From positions 62,001 to 126,000 of the forward strand of contig PDSF01000030.1 in NCBI GenBank assembly GCA_002748355.1: a DNA stretch of 64,000 bases, read 5' to 3'. The translations under genes and the position numbers were made by a program. Below, piece after piece: positions 35,901 to 43,531 of this stretch. This DNA comes from Planctomycetota bacterium (lineage in GTDB: Bacteria; Planctomycetota; UBA1135; GCA-002748355). Each line of letters starts with the position of its first letter. Position 1 is the stretch's first letter. The notes beneath the pieces are model-generated. The model was not told the origin of the DNA. It made no database searches and saw only the letters and a program-made list of their open reading frames with translations.

Positions 35901-36239
35901 CAGCCTATCCTCAGGCCCTGGGACAGCTTGCACCTCGGACTGGCTGCCGGGAGGCTGCGTCGCGGGAGGCTGCGTCGCGGGAGGCTGCGTCGCGGGAGGC
36001 TGCGTCGCGGGAGGCTGCGTCGCAAGGGGCCCGGTAACCGGCGATGTAGCTTCGGGGAACACAGCATCAGGCTGAGCCGGCCTGCCCCCACCCTTCCTCT
36101 CAGCCAACTCGGCCTCAAGCCGCCGGAGCCGGCGGCGCAGATTACCCATCTGGACCAGCCCAGCGATGGCCAAGATCAGCGGCAGGATCAGAAGAACGAA
36201 GCCGACGATGATCGTGACCACGATGAGTTGCTCATCCAT
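32961..36239 (-). CDS. Giant polytopic membrane protein (DUF2339-type)
   Basis: 1092 aa. One span at the N-terminus (VVTIIVGFVLLILPLILAIA), a short basic helix, then a Pro/Ala/Gln-rich linker (about 50-175) containing five ATQPP units encoded by a perfect 15-bp repeat. The remaining 900 residues are a succession of hydrophobic segments, probably more than 20 spans, with the WEKWIGVRGAAVVGGLLLAL and FYKHAIDQGWITPLRRILSG pattern typical of DUF2339 proteins. The function of the family is unknown; a transport or envelope role is plausible. Convergent with gap. Confidence 0.85.
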   Translation of the reverse strand: MDEQLIVVTIIVGFVLLILPLILAIAGLVQMGNLRRRLRRLEAELAERKGGGRPAQPDAVFPEATSPVTGPLATQPPATQPPATQPPATQPPATQPPGSQSEVQAVPGPEDRLGASSPDPGPLAPAPAPAFSASPPPAPPSSPPPPPPLAAQPLPESQPSPKQEEGPLSQPPASKPAAPASKPASFPRPSGGWEKWIGVRGAAVVGGLLLALAGLLFYKHAIDQGWITPLRRILSGAVFGIITLGIGESLWRRRFRFAPDGISAAGCVILYGTIWAASRLYGFIGLALALPLMALVTAVCVFVAIRFRSQIVASIGLLGGFATPLLLSVHQEHPLGLFGYLLLLDLALLGLSRKQRWPMLSTMAIVGTSIVQVFWTAAHRHADMLPLALVAFGLFALLLTRLTPASCSSKRSDQLLELLSRAGAVLLPIGFALYFAGHSELSAEFWPLACFLGVLGLAALPLQRLPEGDWVPGTMLLAILAVAATWIFGNGSADIGYDWALSSAGLALLFTGGDLLLRRQGCPGPRSDLISPASILILGMLAISVLAVGRHGAAGAIWPYLILTLPLLLLLHLDLYLRSEQAPDVSSLRVVAALLAAILLGQYLNASVDLETRLLDGWTVVTLFAAAGLVALPALLLRWQPPSERRSASLWASELAASLFVLTLVVALAAQDSTTVASFRLELLLVLGFSMLASLISAARAPWVHSLSLLAYAVHRGGENCSLYGLYPSNGLGQALPWLDLLAFLALLYVPLMAPKSLGRRHLPMAASGLVLLYFYFPPHRIPFPILWIDTDPKGVLLVLVALGTGLLAGLRLTLGAKGSGPAIAWLGSAVSILFASLLARWLTPSPLTLTFALTLIAGFMTVVWSWRRWNALIVVAGLFALGGLITECVAIGQADPAYIVPLGSKLLFWNWPSGLAGLPVLVSLAISLLLRSGLGAKHRPRPNPSAQQWLRRLALLFAVMTAVHGFVWLNLQVLVAFSPGDLLEVYGPSVPARKLTMSLVWALYALVLLALGMLRTVPGLRQLSLVFLLSTLLKVFLYDLAGLEGLYRVGSLFGLAISMLLVSLLYQRFVFPRNQIEESQPSEEEDLRPGE
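35949..36023. repeat. Five perfect 15-bp tandem repeats inside the DUF2339-type gene
   Basis: Unit GGGAGGCTGCGTCGC at 35949, 35964, 35979, 35994 and 36009, read on the minus strand as codons for Ala-Thr-Gln-Pro-Pro. Copy number changes would keep the frame, since the unit is 5 codons. Confidence 0.95.
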
Positions 36240-36307
36240 GGGGCCCGAGAATGCAGGAGTCGGGTCCCCTTTGCACCCCCAATCCCCGGAGCACAGCTCC
36301 CGGGCGG

Positions 36308-36889
36308 CTAGTCGCTTCCGCTAGCCGCCTGGCAGGCTTTCCAGCGCCAGCAGCTAAGCAGATGGTCGTTCACCAGCCCCGTCGCCTGCAGGAAGGCATA
36401 AACGATGGTCGGACCGACGAACTGGAAGCCGCGCTTACGCAGCTCCTTGCTAACCCGCCTGGAGAGTTCCGTTTCCGCCGGCACCTGCTCCATGCTCTGC
36501 CGCCTCTCGACGAGGGGACGGCCCTCAACAAAGCCCCAGAGCCAATCACCAAAGTCGAGCCCCTGCTCCTGCATGGCGAGGAAGGCCTGGGCGTTGTTCC
36601 GGGCCGCCTGCATCTTGAGTCGATTGCGGATCAGACCCCGGTCCTGCATCAGCTCTGCCAAGCGGGCGTCGGAGTAACGCGCCATTCGCTCGGGATCGAG
36701 TCCATCCATCGCCTGGTAGTAATGCTCGCGTTTGCGCAGCACGGTGATCCACGAGAGCCCGGCCTGCACCCCATCGAGGTAGAGCTTCTGGAACAGCGCC
36801 CTGCCCTCGTAGACCGGCAAGCCCCACTCCTCGTCGTGGTAGCGCACGTAGAGTGGATCCTCTCCGCACCAGGGACAGCGCTCGGTCAT
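36308..36889 (-). CDS. tag: DNA-3-methyladenine glycosylase I
   Basis: 193 aa from the ATG at 36889, which overlaps the hflX stop by 4 bases. Tag zinc ligands are visible: Cys and His in CPWCGEDPLYVRYHDEEWG, and His/Cys in NDHLLSCW. SWITVLRKREHYYQAMDGLD and FVGPTIVYAFLQATGLVNDH complete the family pattern. It removes 3-methyladenine from DNA. Confidence 0.95.
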   Translation of the reverse strand: MTERCPWCGEDPLYVRYHDEEWGLPVYEGRALFQKLYLDGVQAGLSWITVLRKREHYYQAMDGLDPERMARYSDARLAELMQDRGLIRNRLKMQAARNNAQAFLAMQEQGLDFGDWLWGFVEGRPLVERRQSMEQVPAETELSRRVSKELRKRGFQFVGPTIVYAFLQATGLVNDHLLSCWRWKACQAASGSD

Positions 36890-38550
36890 ACCTCGGCCTC
36901 GGAGCGCAGCTCGAGGATGGCGTCCTCGATGATTTCGCGAAGGGCAAAGCGATCGCCGCGCTCGTGCACACTCACCAGCGCCGCCTCCCGCGACTTGGCC
37001 AGCGGCTGCCAAAGATCGGCATCGACAAGGTCGCGTTTGTTGTAGATCGTGAGCCGCGGCAGCTCGACCAGCCCGGTCGCCTCAAGCGTCTCCAGGACCT
37101 TTTCTTCTTTCTGCCGCCAGTCGCGATCGGAGGCATCAACCAAATGCAGAAGCAGGTCGCTGCTCTCCACCTCGCTCAAGCTGCTGCGAAAGGAATCCTC
37201 CAGCCCTTCGGGCATCTCGCGCAGAAAGCCCACCGTATCGACGAAGAGCGCCTCGGTGCCCATCGGCAAGCGCGTGCGCCGAACCGCGGTATCGAGGGTG
37301 GCAAAGAGCAGATCCTCGCTGAGCCCAGCCGCCTCGGTCAGGGCGTTCAACCACGAGGTCTTGCCGGCATTCGTGTAGCCGACGATGGCGACGATGGGGA
37401 TGCCGTTCTTCTTGCGCCGCCGACTCCGCGTCTCCGACTGCTTGGCGATCTTCGAGAGGATTCTCTCGAGACGATGAATGCGCTCGCGCATGCGCCGGCG
37501 TTCGAGGTCGAGGCGACGCTCGCCCTTGCCCCTCGTCCCCAGCCCCGCCGCCCCCGTTCGGCCGATACGCGAGAGCCCATGATCCCCCGAGCTCAGGCGC
37601 GGTAGCTCATACTGCAAGCGCGCCAGCTGCACCCGAACCCGAGAGGCGCGGGTCTTAGCCCGGCGCTCGAAGATGCGCAGCACCAGGTCGGTGCGGTCGA
37701 TGACCTCAAGCCCGGTGGCATCGGCCAGGTTGCGCTGCTGCACGCCGCTCAGCTCCCGGTCGACCACCAGCACGCTCGCCCCATGCTGCACCGCGCTCCT
37801 GGCGATCTCCTGGACCTTGCCCTTGCCGATCAGGGTGCGGGGATCGGGGCGTTCGCGCTTTTGCATGCTGGTCGCCGCCAGCGCCAGCAGCGCCGATCGT
37901 GAGAGTTCGATCAGCTCCTGCATTCGCGTGTTGGCATCCTCCAGATCGCCCGAATGGATGCCCACGAGCAGGGCACGTTCACCAGGCCCCGGGTCCTTGA
38001 GACCCAAGACGCTGCGCCCCAGCTCTTCTTCCAGCGCCGCCAGCGACTGCAGATAGTCGGGGGGCAGCGCGCTCAAGCGGCGCAGCAGCAGCTCGCCAAC
38101 GATGGACGGCTCCCCACCCTCGACCTGCGCCGGATCGATGCTCGCTTGGCTCACCCAGAGCACCTCACCGACTTCGTCGAGCAAGAGCCGCACGTGGGCG
38201 TCCAAGCGATGGCGGAGCAGCTGCTGCTCGTCCTCAGCGCTCAGCTCCCGCTCTCCGCGCAGCTCGGTGCGCACGAGCCGAAGCCCACGCAGGCGCCCCG
38301 GCGCCGGTGCCGCCCCAAGCTCGGGCAGAGGAACCCCGTGCATGTCGCCGACCAGGACGCGTTCGACATGGGCACTGCGGTCGAGGAGCAGGCCAATGTT
38401 GCGCCCAAGCTCCCAGGCCGCCTCCCCCATCTCACGGGCCAGCTCCACGCCAATGACCCGATCGCGGTCACTGCGTCGCCGGGTCAGGCGTTCGAGCCGC
38501 TTGCGCTCGCTGGGCTTGAGTCCCTGGAGCTTGCCGAAGACCTTGGGCAT
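36886..38550 (-). CDS. hflX: HflX-type ribosome-associated GTPase
   Basis: 554 aa from the ATG at 38550, MPKVFGKLQGLKPSE; upstream in-frame sequence lacks homology and overlaps the neighbour. N-terminal HflX domain about 150-340 (LIGKGKVQEIARSAVQHGAS, DRTDLVLRIFERRAKTRASR). G motifs: VGYTNAGKTSWLNAL (G1), DTVGFLREMP (G3), YNKRDLVD (G4). HflX splits stalled or hibernating ribosomes. It carries an extra N-terminal region of about 140 residues. It is followed by tag. Confidence 0.94.
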   Translation of the reverse strand: MPKVFGKLQGLKPSERKRLERLTRRRSDRDRVIGVELAREMGEAAWELGRNIGLLLDRSAHVERVLVGDMHGVPLPELGAAPAPGRLRGLRLVRTELRGERELSAEDEQQLLRHRLDAHVRLLLDEVGEVLWVSQASIDPAQVEGGEPSIVGELLLRRLSALPPDYLQSLAALEEELGRSVLGLKDPGPGERALLVGIHSGDLEDANTRMQELIELSRSALLALAATSMQKRERPDPRTLIGKGKVQEIARSAVQHGASVLVVDRELSGVQQRNLADATGLEVIDRTDLVLRIFERRAKTRASRVRVQLARLQYELPRLSSGDHGLSRIGRTGAAGLGTRGKGERRLDLERRRMRERIHRLERILSKIAKQSETRSRRRKKNGIPIVAIVGYTNAGKTSWLNALTEAAGLSEDLLFATLDTAVRRTRLPMGTEALFVDTVGFLREMPEGLEDSFRSSLSEVESSDLLLHLVDASDRDWRQKEEKVLETLEATGLVELPRLTIYNKRDLVDADLWQPLAKSREAALVSVHERGDRFALREIIEDAILELRSEAEV

Positions 38551-38557
38551 CGAGGTG

Positions 38558-39034
38558 CTAGTTGAGCTTGAGGCGACGGCGGCGCCGTTCCTCGGCTTCG
38601 CGGTGGCGACGCTTCTCCTCGTCGCTCTCGGGTTCGACCTTGGGCACGGGCCGGGGGCGACCGGTGTTCTCATCCAGCGAGACAAAGGTCAGATAGGCAG
38701 AGGCGATCTTGTAGCGACGGCCCGAAGCCCGGTCCTCAGCCCACATCGAAACGCCGCACTCCATGCTGGTTCGATGGGTGTAGTTGACCGCCGCCTTGAT
38801 CACCAGAATGCCGCCGACGCGCACCGGACTGCGGAAGTTGACGCGATCGACGCCGGCAGTCACGACGGGTCCACGGGCGACACGGCCGGCCGCAATCGCG
38901 GCGGCAATGTCCGCAAGGTGCATGAGTCGACCGCCCATCAGGTTGCCCAGGGGATTGGTGTCGTTGGGCATCACGATCTCGCTCATCTCCACGTAGGAGG
39001 TAGAGACCGGGACGGAGGCAAGTTCTTCGGTCAT
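38558..39034 (-). CDS. Acyl-CoA thioesterase (hotdog fold, YciA/BFIT-like)
   Basis: 158 aa from ATG 39034. The single hotdog domain has EIVMPNDTNPLGNLMGGRLM, with D in the N-x-x-G-x-x-x-G-G pattern typical of YciA-like thioesterases, and VDRVNFRSPVRVGGILVIKA. The last 30 residues are extremely Arg/Glu-rich (EEKRRHREAEERRRRRLKLN), an unusual tail possibly for nucleic acid or membrane contact. It hydrolyses acyl-CoA; chain specificity is not visible. 7 bases before hflX. Confidence 0.88.
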   Translation of the reverse strand: MTEELASVPVSTSYVEMSEIVMPNDTNPLGNLMGGRLMHLADIAAAIAAGRVARGPVVTAGVDRVNFRSPVRVGGILVIKAAVNYTHRTSMECGVSMWAEDRASGRRYKIASAYLTFVSLDENTGRPRPVPKVEPESDEEKRRHREAEERRRRRLKLN

Positions 39035-39044
39035 TGCTGCTGTC

Positions 39045-39431
39045 TTAGTCTTTGTTCTTGTTCCAGGGCAGGATCTCGGGCAACTCGGAGAGTTCAAGGA
39101 GAAGCCGGAGATCCTCCTGCATGCTCCCCATGCCCACAAGGACGCGCTCGCCACTGAAGGGATCTGTCCGATAGGCGCGACCGAGATGGTCGATCATCCC
39201 CGCCTGTTGCCCTGAGGCGTGCTCCACCAGGTAGAAGGGATCGGGCTTCGCCCGATCTTGCAGCCGCAGTTTCTTGAGGACACCGACCAGGCTGCCACTG
39301 CGCTCGACGCGCCAACGCCCGAGTTCCTCGACCGCAATCGGCCGGACCGGTGAGACCTTGGTGCTCTCGCTAACACAGCCCACCAGGAGCAGGGCGCTGA
39401 GCAGGAGAAGCGTGGCATATCGGGCTTGCAT
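39045..39431 (-). CDS. Small lipoprotein, unknown
   Basis: 128 aa from the ATG at 39431. The signal peptide MQARYATLLLLSALLLVGC ends in a lipobox (LVGC), so the product should be lipidated at Cys19. The mature part has a strand-rich segment (GRWRVERSGSLVGVLKKLRL, FYLVEHASGQQAGMIDHLGR) reading like a short beta-domain. No family recognised. It stands 10 bases before the thioesterase, so it probably starts that operon. Confidence 0.72.
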   Translation of the reverse strand: MQARYATLLLLSALLLVGCVSESTKVSPVRPIAVEELGRWRVERSGSLVGVLKKLRLQDRAKPDPFYLVEHASGQQAGMIDHLGRAYRTDPFSGERVLVGMGSMQEDLRLLLELSELPEILPWNKNKD

Positions 39432-39517
39432 GGGCGCGAGTCTAACAGGCGCCAGCGGCAGCCCAGGAATGGGAAACAACAGGTAGTTCGAGGTCTGATC
39501 GAGCCTTTCCAGGGCAG

Positions 39518-41488
39518 ATGCCAGCGGCTCCGAGTATCCTCCCGGCCATGCAGGGGATGGAGGAACGAATCCAGGAGCTCTTGGGGCCAGATGGCTCGCT
39601 GGCACGGCGACTCGCTGGCTACGAGCATCGTGATGGGCAGCTGCGCTTCGCCCGCGCCTGCGCCCGCGCTCTCGTTAGCGGCGGCCAGCTGGTCGCCGAG
39701 GCCGGAACCGGCATCGGCAAGTCCTTCGCCTACCTCGTGCCCGCCATACTCCTGGCCGAGGAACGCGGCGCCCCCATCGTCATCAGCACCCGCAGCAAGG
39801 CGCTGCAAGAGCAGCTCAACTCCAAGGACCTGCCCTTTCTACAAGCCGTGCTGCCGCTGGAGTTCACCTGGACGGTCGCGGTCGGGCGCAAGAACTACCT
39901 CTGCCTGCGGCGCCTGTCCCGGGCAAAAAAGCAGCGCAGCACCCTCTTTCGCGACGAGCAGCACAACGAAGAGCTCGAAGAAATCGCGGCACTGGCGCGC
40001 GCGGACCAAGTCGGCACCCGGGACGAGCTGCCCTTTGTGCCAAACGCCGGCCTCTGGGACGAAATCTGCGCTGAGCAGGGCAACTGCCTGGGCAAGAAAT
40101 GCCAGTTCTACAGCCCCTGCCCCTGGCAACGCTCACGGCGCCGCCTGCACAACGCCCAGCTCATCGTCGTCAACCATGCGCTGTACTTCGCCGACCTCGC
40201 CTTGCGGCAGCAGGGTGTATCCCTGCTTCCCGAGCATGCCGCCGTCATCTTCGACGAGGCCCACCACCTCGAAGACATCGCCAGCCAGGCGCTTGGGCTG
40301 CAGCTAAGTCCGGGCATGTTCGACTGGGTGCTGTCGCGACTCCTAAGCCACAATGGGCGCCGCGGCCTCCTGGCCAAACACGACCCCAGCCGCTGGAACG
40401 CGGCGATCATGGACCTGCGCAGCCACGTCGAGCTCTGGTTCGCCCAGCTGGCGCGACTCTCGCCGGGTGAGGGAGAGACCCGCGAACTGACCCGCGGCAA
40501 CGAACCCGAAGACAGCCTATCGCAGCCGCTGCGCAGCCTGGCCTCGGGCCTCGATCACTGGAGCGAGCAAGCTCTCGGCACCCAAGACCGCATGGAGCTC
40601 GGCTCGCGCACCGCTCGGCTCGAAGAACTCGCGCAGGCGGTGCAGCGGATCTGCAGCGAAGCGCCCGACAACGAGGTGCGCTGGATCGAACGGCGCCAGC
40701 AAAAGGACAAGCTGCGCGCAGCTCCGATCCGGGTCTCCCAGCTGCTCGCCGAATTGCTCTGGGGCCAGGAAGAGCAGGCGCGACTCCTGGTCTCCGCGAC
40801 GCTAGGCCCCCCCGAGCGCGACTTCGGCTGGCTGCGCGAGCGACTGGGCATCGTCTCGGCCGAAGCGTTGAAGGAGCCCTCCCCCTTCCCCTACGAGCGC
40901 AACGTCACCCTGCAAATCCCAGGGAACCTGCCCGATCCGGGGCGTGCCGGCACCGCCTTCGAAGACGAGGCCTCAGAGCGAATCGCCGAAGCCTGTCTCG
41001 AGAACCAAGGCCGGGCGCTGGTGCTCGGGACATCCCGGCGCTGGCTCGAACGCTGCCGCACCCGCATCGGGGGGCGGCTGCGCAGCGAGGGGCTGGAGCT
41101 GCTGGTTCAGGGCGACGCCCCGCTGCCGCAGCTCATCGAGCGTAAGCGCGAATTCCCGGGCTCGGTGCTGATGGGCCTGGACTCGCTCTGGGAGGGCATC
41201 GACATCCCAGGGCCGGCGCTGACCCTGCTGATCCTGGTGCGGCTGCCCTTCGCGGTGCCATCCCACCCTTTGACCGCAGCAAGGATCCGAGAACTGACGC
41301 GGCGCGGAGGTAACGCCTTCGCCGATTTCTCCGTGCCCCAGGCCCTACTCAAGTTCCAGCAGGGCTTTGGGAGGCTCGTTCGGCGACAGAGCGACAGCGG
41401 CACGGTCTTGGTTCTCGATCCACGGATGAGGACCAAAGCCTACGGAAGACGCTTTCTACAGGTGCTACCCCGCTGCCAATTGGATTGA
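39518..41488 (+). CDS. DinG/YoaA-like ATP-dependent helicase (XPD family)
   Basis: 656 aa. Motif I is AEAGTGIGKSFAYLVPA (about 60-76), and motif II IFDEAHHLEDIA is DEAH. The four-Cys Fe-S cluster is likely from NYLCLRRL, AEQGNCLGKKCQFYSPCPW. C-terminal motifs: VSATLGPPERDF, GLDSLWEGIDIPGPALTLL, FQQGFGRLVRRQSDSGTVLV. Such 5'-3' helicases act in replication and repair. The start is uncertain: ATGs at 39518, 39548 and 39557 are all possible, and none has a strong ribosome site. Confidence 0.92.
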   Translation: MPAAPSILPAMQGMEERIQELLGPDGSLARRLAGYEHRDGQLRFARACARALVSGGQLVAEAGTGIGKSFAYLVPAILLAEERGAPIVISTRSKALQEQLNSKDLPFLQAVLPLEFTWTVAVGRKNYLCLRRLSRAKKQRSTLFRDEQHNEELEEIAALARADQVGTRDELPFVPNAGLWDEICAEQGNCLGKKCQFYSPCPWQRSRRRLHNAQLIVVNHALYFADLALRQQGVSLLPEHAAVIFDEAHHLEDIASQALGLQLSPGMFDWVLSRLLSHNGRRGLLAKHDPSRWNAAIMDLRSHVELWFAQLARLSPGEGETRELTRGNEPEDSLSQPLRSLASGLDHWSEQALGTQDRMELGSRTARLEELAQAVQRICSEAPDNEVRWIERRQQKDKLRAAPIRVSQLLAELLWGQEEQARLLVSATLGPPERDFGWLRERLGIVSAEALKEPSPFPYERNVTLQIPGNLPDPGRAGTAFEDEASERIAEACLENQGRALVLGTSRRWLERCRTRIGGRLRSEGLELLVQGDAPLPQLIERKREFPGSVLMGLDSLWEGIDIPGPALTLLILVRLPFAVPSHPLTAARIRELTRRGGNAFADFSVPQALLKFQQGFGRLVRRQSDSGTVLVLDPRMRTKAYGRRFLQVLPRCQLD

Positions 41489-41644
41489 GCTGCGAATGCA
41501 TTCCTGCGCAGGAAGCCCCCAAAGCGACAACTAGGGATCCAGGCCATGCCCCCAGGCACAGATACCTTGCCTTCGAGATTGCACCCTGTCACCGAGCCTC
41601 TAGCCTAACTTGGCCCTTAACGCCTCTTCTCCGGAGATACCCCC

Positions 41645-42472
41645 ATGAAGTTCCTCGCCATCGCCACGGCAGCCCTACTGGGTGCCGCAACCCTTAGCGC
41701 CCAAAACAACCTCGTCAAAAACCCGAGCTTCGAATCCCCGACGCTTGCCCCTTGGACCCTCCGCTCCTCGGTGGGCAAGGTCCAAGTCAGTTTCCCGCAA
41801 AAGGCCAAAGTCGGAGCCATCGAAGACCGGGCACTGCAGGTCAAAATGGGCAATGTCGGCTCCAGCATTTACGCAATCGGGCAAGAGATCGTTCTGCCAC
41901 ACAGCGGCTGGTACCAACTCAGCCTCTCGGGTCGTCGCATCAGCGGTAACGGTTCGGTGACCTTGGACCTCGTCGCTGCAAGCACAGGTTGGACCTGGGG
42001 TCCCCGCGCCGTCACCCAAAACCACTTCGTCTCCGTCGGGCGCCCCGTTCGCCTGACAAAGGGGAAGCTCCGCTGCGCACTCTGGCTGCGTAACCAGGCC
42101 GGCTCAGCCTTTACCGCTCAAATCGACGAGATCGTAGTTCGCCCCATCCAGATGCCGGGCATGGTCTTCGATAACACCCGCATCTACGCCTACGACGTTA
42201 CCGACCGGCACTTCCTCGTCGCCTACGCCTCCTTCCAGCGGCTCAGCAAGCCGATCACGATTCCAGGCTGGAAGGGCGGCTTCGATCTCGACCCCTTCCG
42301 TCCCCACAAACTGATCTATGTCGGTATTGGGGTCTCCGACCCCGGCCGGATTGCAACGCTGGTTCTGCTGCCGCCAAGCGTCCACAGCCTGGGACGCACC
42401 GTCTTCTTCCAGCCCGTCGACGTTACCGGCCGAGTCTTTGGTTCGCGGCTGGCCCTGCGCTGGCGACCGTAA
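41645..42472 (+). CDS. Secreted beta-rich protein, unknown
   Basis: 275 aa. Start ATG 41645 with GGAG 8 bases upstream. Signal peptide MKFLAIATAALLGAATLSAQ. The mature N-terminus NLVKNPSFESPTLAPWTL is the beginning of a carbohydrate-binding-like jelly-roll domain (about 22-170). The C-terminal 100 residues (LGRTVFFQPVDVTGRVFGSR) are strand-rich and resemble the C-terminal module of other exported proteins of this type of genome. Monocistronic. A strong hairpin lies 20 bases past its stop. Confidence 0.72.
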   Translation: MKFLAIATAALLGAATLSAQNNLVKNPSFESPTLAPWTLRSSVGKVQVSFPQKAKVGAIEDRALQVKMGNVGSSIYAIGQEIVLPHSGWYQLSLSGRRISGNGSVTLDLVAASTGWTWGPRAVTQNHFVSVGRPVRLTKGKLRCALWLRNQAGSAFTAQIDEIVVRPIQMPGMVFDNTRIYAYDVTDRHFLVAYASFQRLSKPITIPGWKGGFDLDPFRPHKLIYVGIGVSDPGRIATLVLLPPSVHSLGRTVFFQPVDVTGRVFGSRLALRWRP

Positions 42473-42492
42473 GACCTCAGCGACAACGAACC

Positions 42493-42531
42493 TAGCTCGT
42501 CGATCTGCTCCTTGCTCTGATCGACGAGCTA
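42493..42531 (+). terminator. Perfect 13-bp hairpin after the secreted-protein gene
   Basis: TAGCTCGTCGATC pairs completely with GATCGACGAGCTA around a 13-base loop. It starts 20 bases downstream of the stop at 42472 and precedes AGCAGTTTCGTTG. Lacks a full U-tract but the stem is perfect. Confidence 0.75.
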
Positions 42532-42591
42532 AGCAGTTTCGTTGCAGCTGTCTTGCACTCCCCGCCCCGCCCCGCGAACCTCTCCCGCCAT

Positions 42592-43497
42592 ATGGCAGCC
42601 AATATGGACCTAGACAAGTTTCGCGAGGCCGGGCGTATCGCCGGCACTGTGCGCGAGTTCGGCAAGGGATTGATCCAACCGGGCGTCCGCCTTGCTGAGA
42701 TCGTGCAGGCCTGCGACGACAAGATTCGGGAGATGGGGGGCGAGCCCGCCTTCCCCGCGCAGATCAGCCGCAATCACATCGCAGCTCACTACTGCCCCGC
42801 TCCCGACGACCCCCAGCTGGTCGAGAAGGGCGACATCCTCAAACTCGACCTTGGCGCCCACGTCGACGGCTATGTCGCCGACAATGCGGTCACCGTCGAC
42901 CTCCGGGATGGCAATGACTCTCCCCTCTGCTTGGCCAGCAAGATGGCTCTGGAGAATGTCATCGCCAACGTCGGCCCCGGCGTGATCGTGAGCGAGCTGG
43001 GGCGAATCGTCTACGACACGATTACCGCCCTCGGCTTCAAGCCGGTCTACAACCTCACCGGGCACGGGGTCGCCCGGTATCAGGTGCACTGCAAGCCGCA
43101 AATCCCCAACTACGACGACAAGAAATCGATCCGGCTGAAGCCAGGCCAAGTGATTGCGGTCGAACCCTTCGCCACCGATGGCGAGGGATACATCAACGAA
43201 GTCGGCAAGGCCGAGGTCTTCCAGCTCGTCCGCCCACTCAAGAAGAAGGACAAGCTCGATTCTCGCATCGAGGTATTTCTGAGGGCGACAAATCGCCTCC
43301 CCTTCGCGCGTCGCGATCTCCACCGGCATTTTTCGAGCACAGAATCCGAGCTCGTGCTAGGGACACTGCGCAAGAAGCGCCTGATCCACGAGTATCCACC
43401 ACTTGCAGAGAAGGAAGGGGTCCGGATCAGCCAGCACGAGCACACGATCATGATCACCGAAAGCGGTGCCGAAGTAACAACACGAGTTGCTAGCTGA
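42592..43497 (+). CDS. map: Type II (archaeal-like) methionine aminopeptidase
   Basis: 301 aa from ATG 42592, or 297 from ATG 42604; no ribosome site helps. It removes N-terminal Met. Metal ligands are seen in KLDLGAHVDGYVADNAVTVD (two Asp), TGHGVARYQVHCKPQIPNYD (His), AVEPFATDGEG (Glu) and the terminal QHEHTIMITESG (Glu). FPAQISRNHIAAHYCPAP and the region after GHG match the archaeal/eukaryotic type II form, whereas most bacteria use type I. Length fits archaeal type II without the eukaryotic N-terminal extension. Next gene starts 34 bases downstream. Confidence 0.9.
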   Translation: MAANMDLDKFREAGRIAGTVREFGKGLIQPGVRLAEIVQACDDKIREMGGEPAFPAQISRNHIAAHYCPAPDDPQLVEKGDILKLDLGAHVDGYVADNAVTVDLRDGNDSPLCLASKMALENVIANVGPGVIVSELGRIVYDTITALGFKPVYNLTGHGVARYQVHCKPQIPNYDDKKSIRLKPGQVIAVEPFATDGEGYINEVGKAEVFQLVRPLKKKDKLDSRIEVFLRATNRLPFARRDLHRHFSSTESELVLGTLRKKRLIHEYPPLAEKEGVRISQHEHTIMITESGAEVTTRVAS

Positions 43498-43531
43498 GGC
43501 TGCGCGAACTCTTCGCCAAAGGGATACTCTG

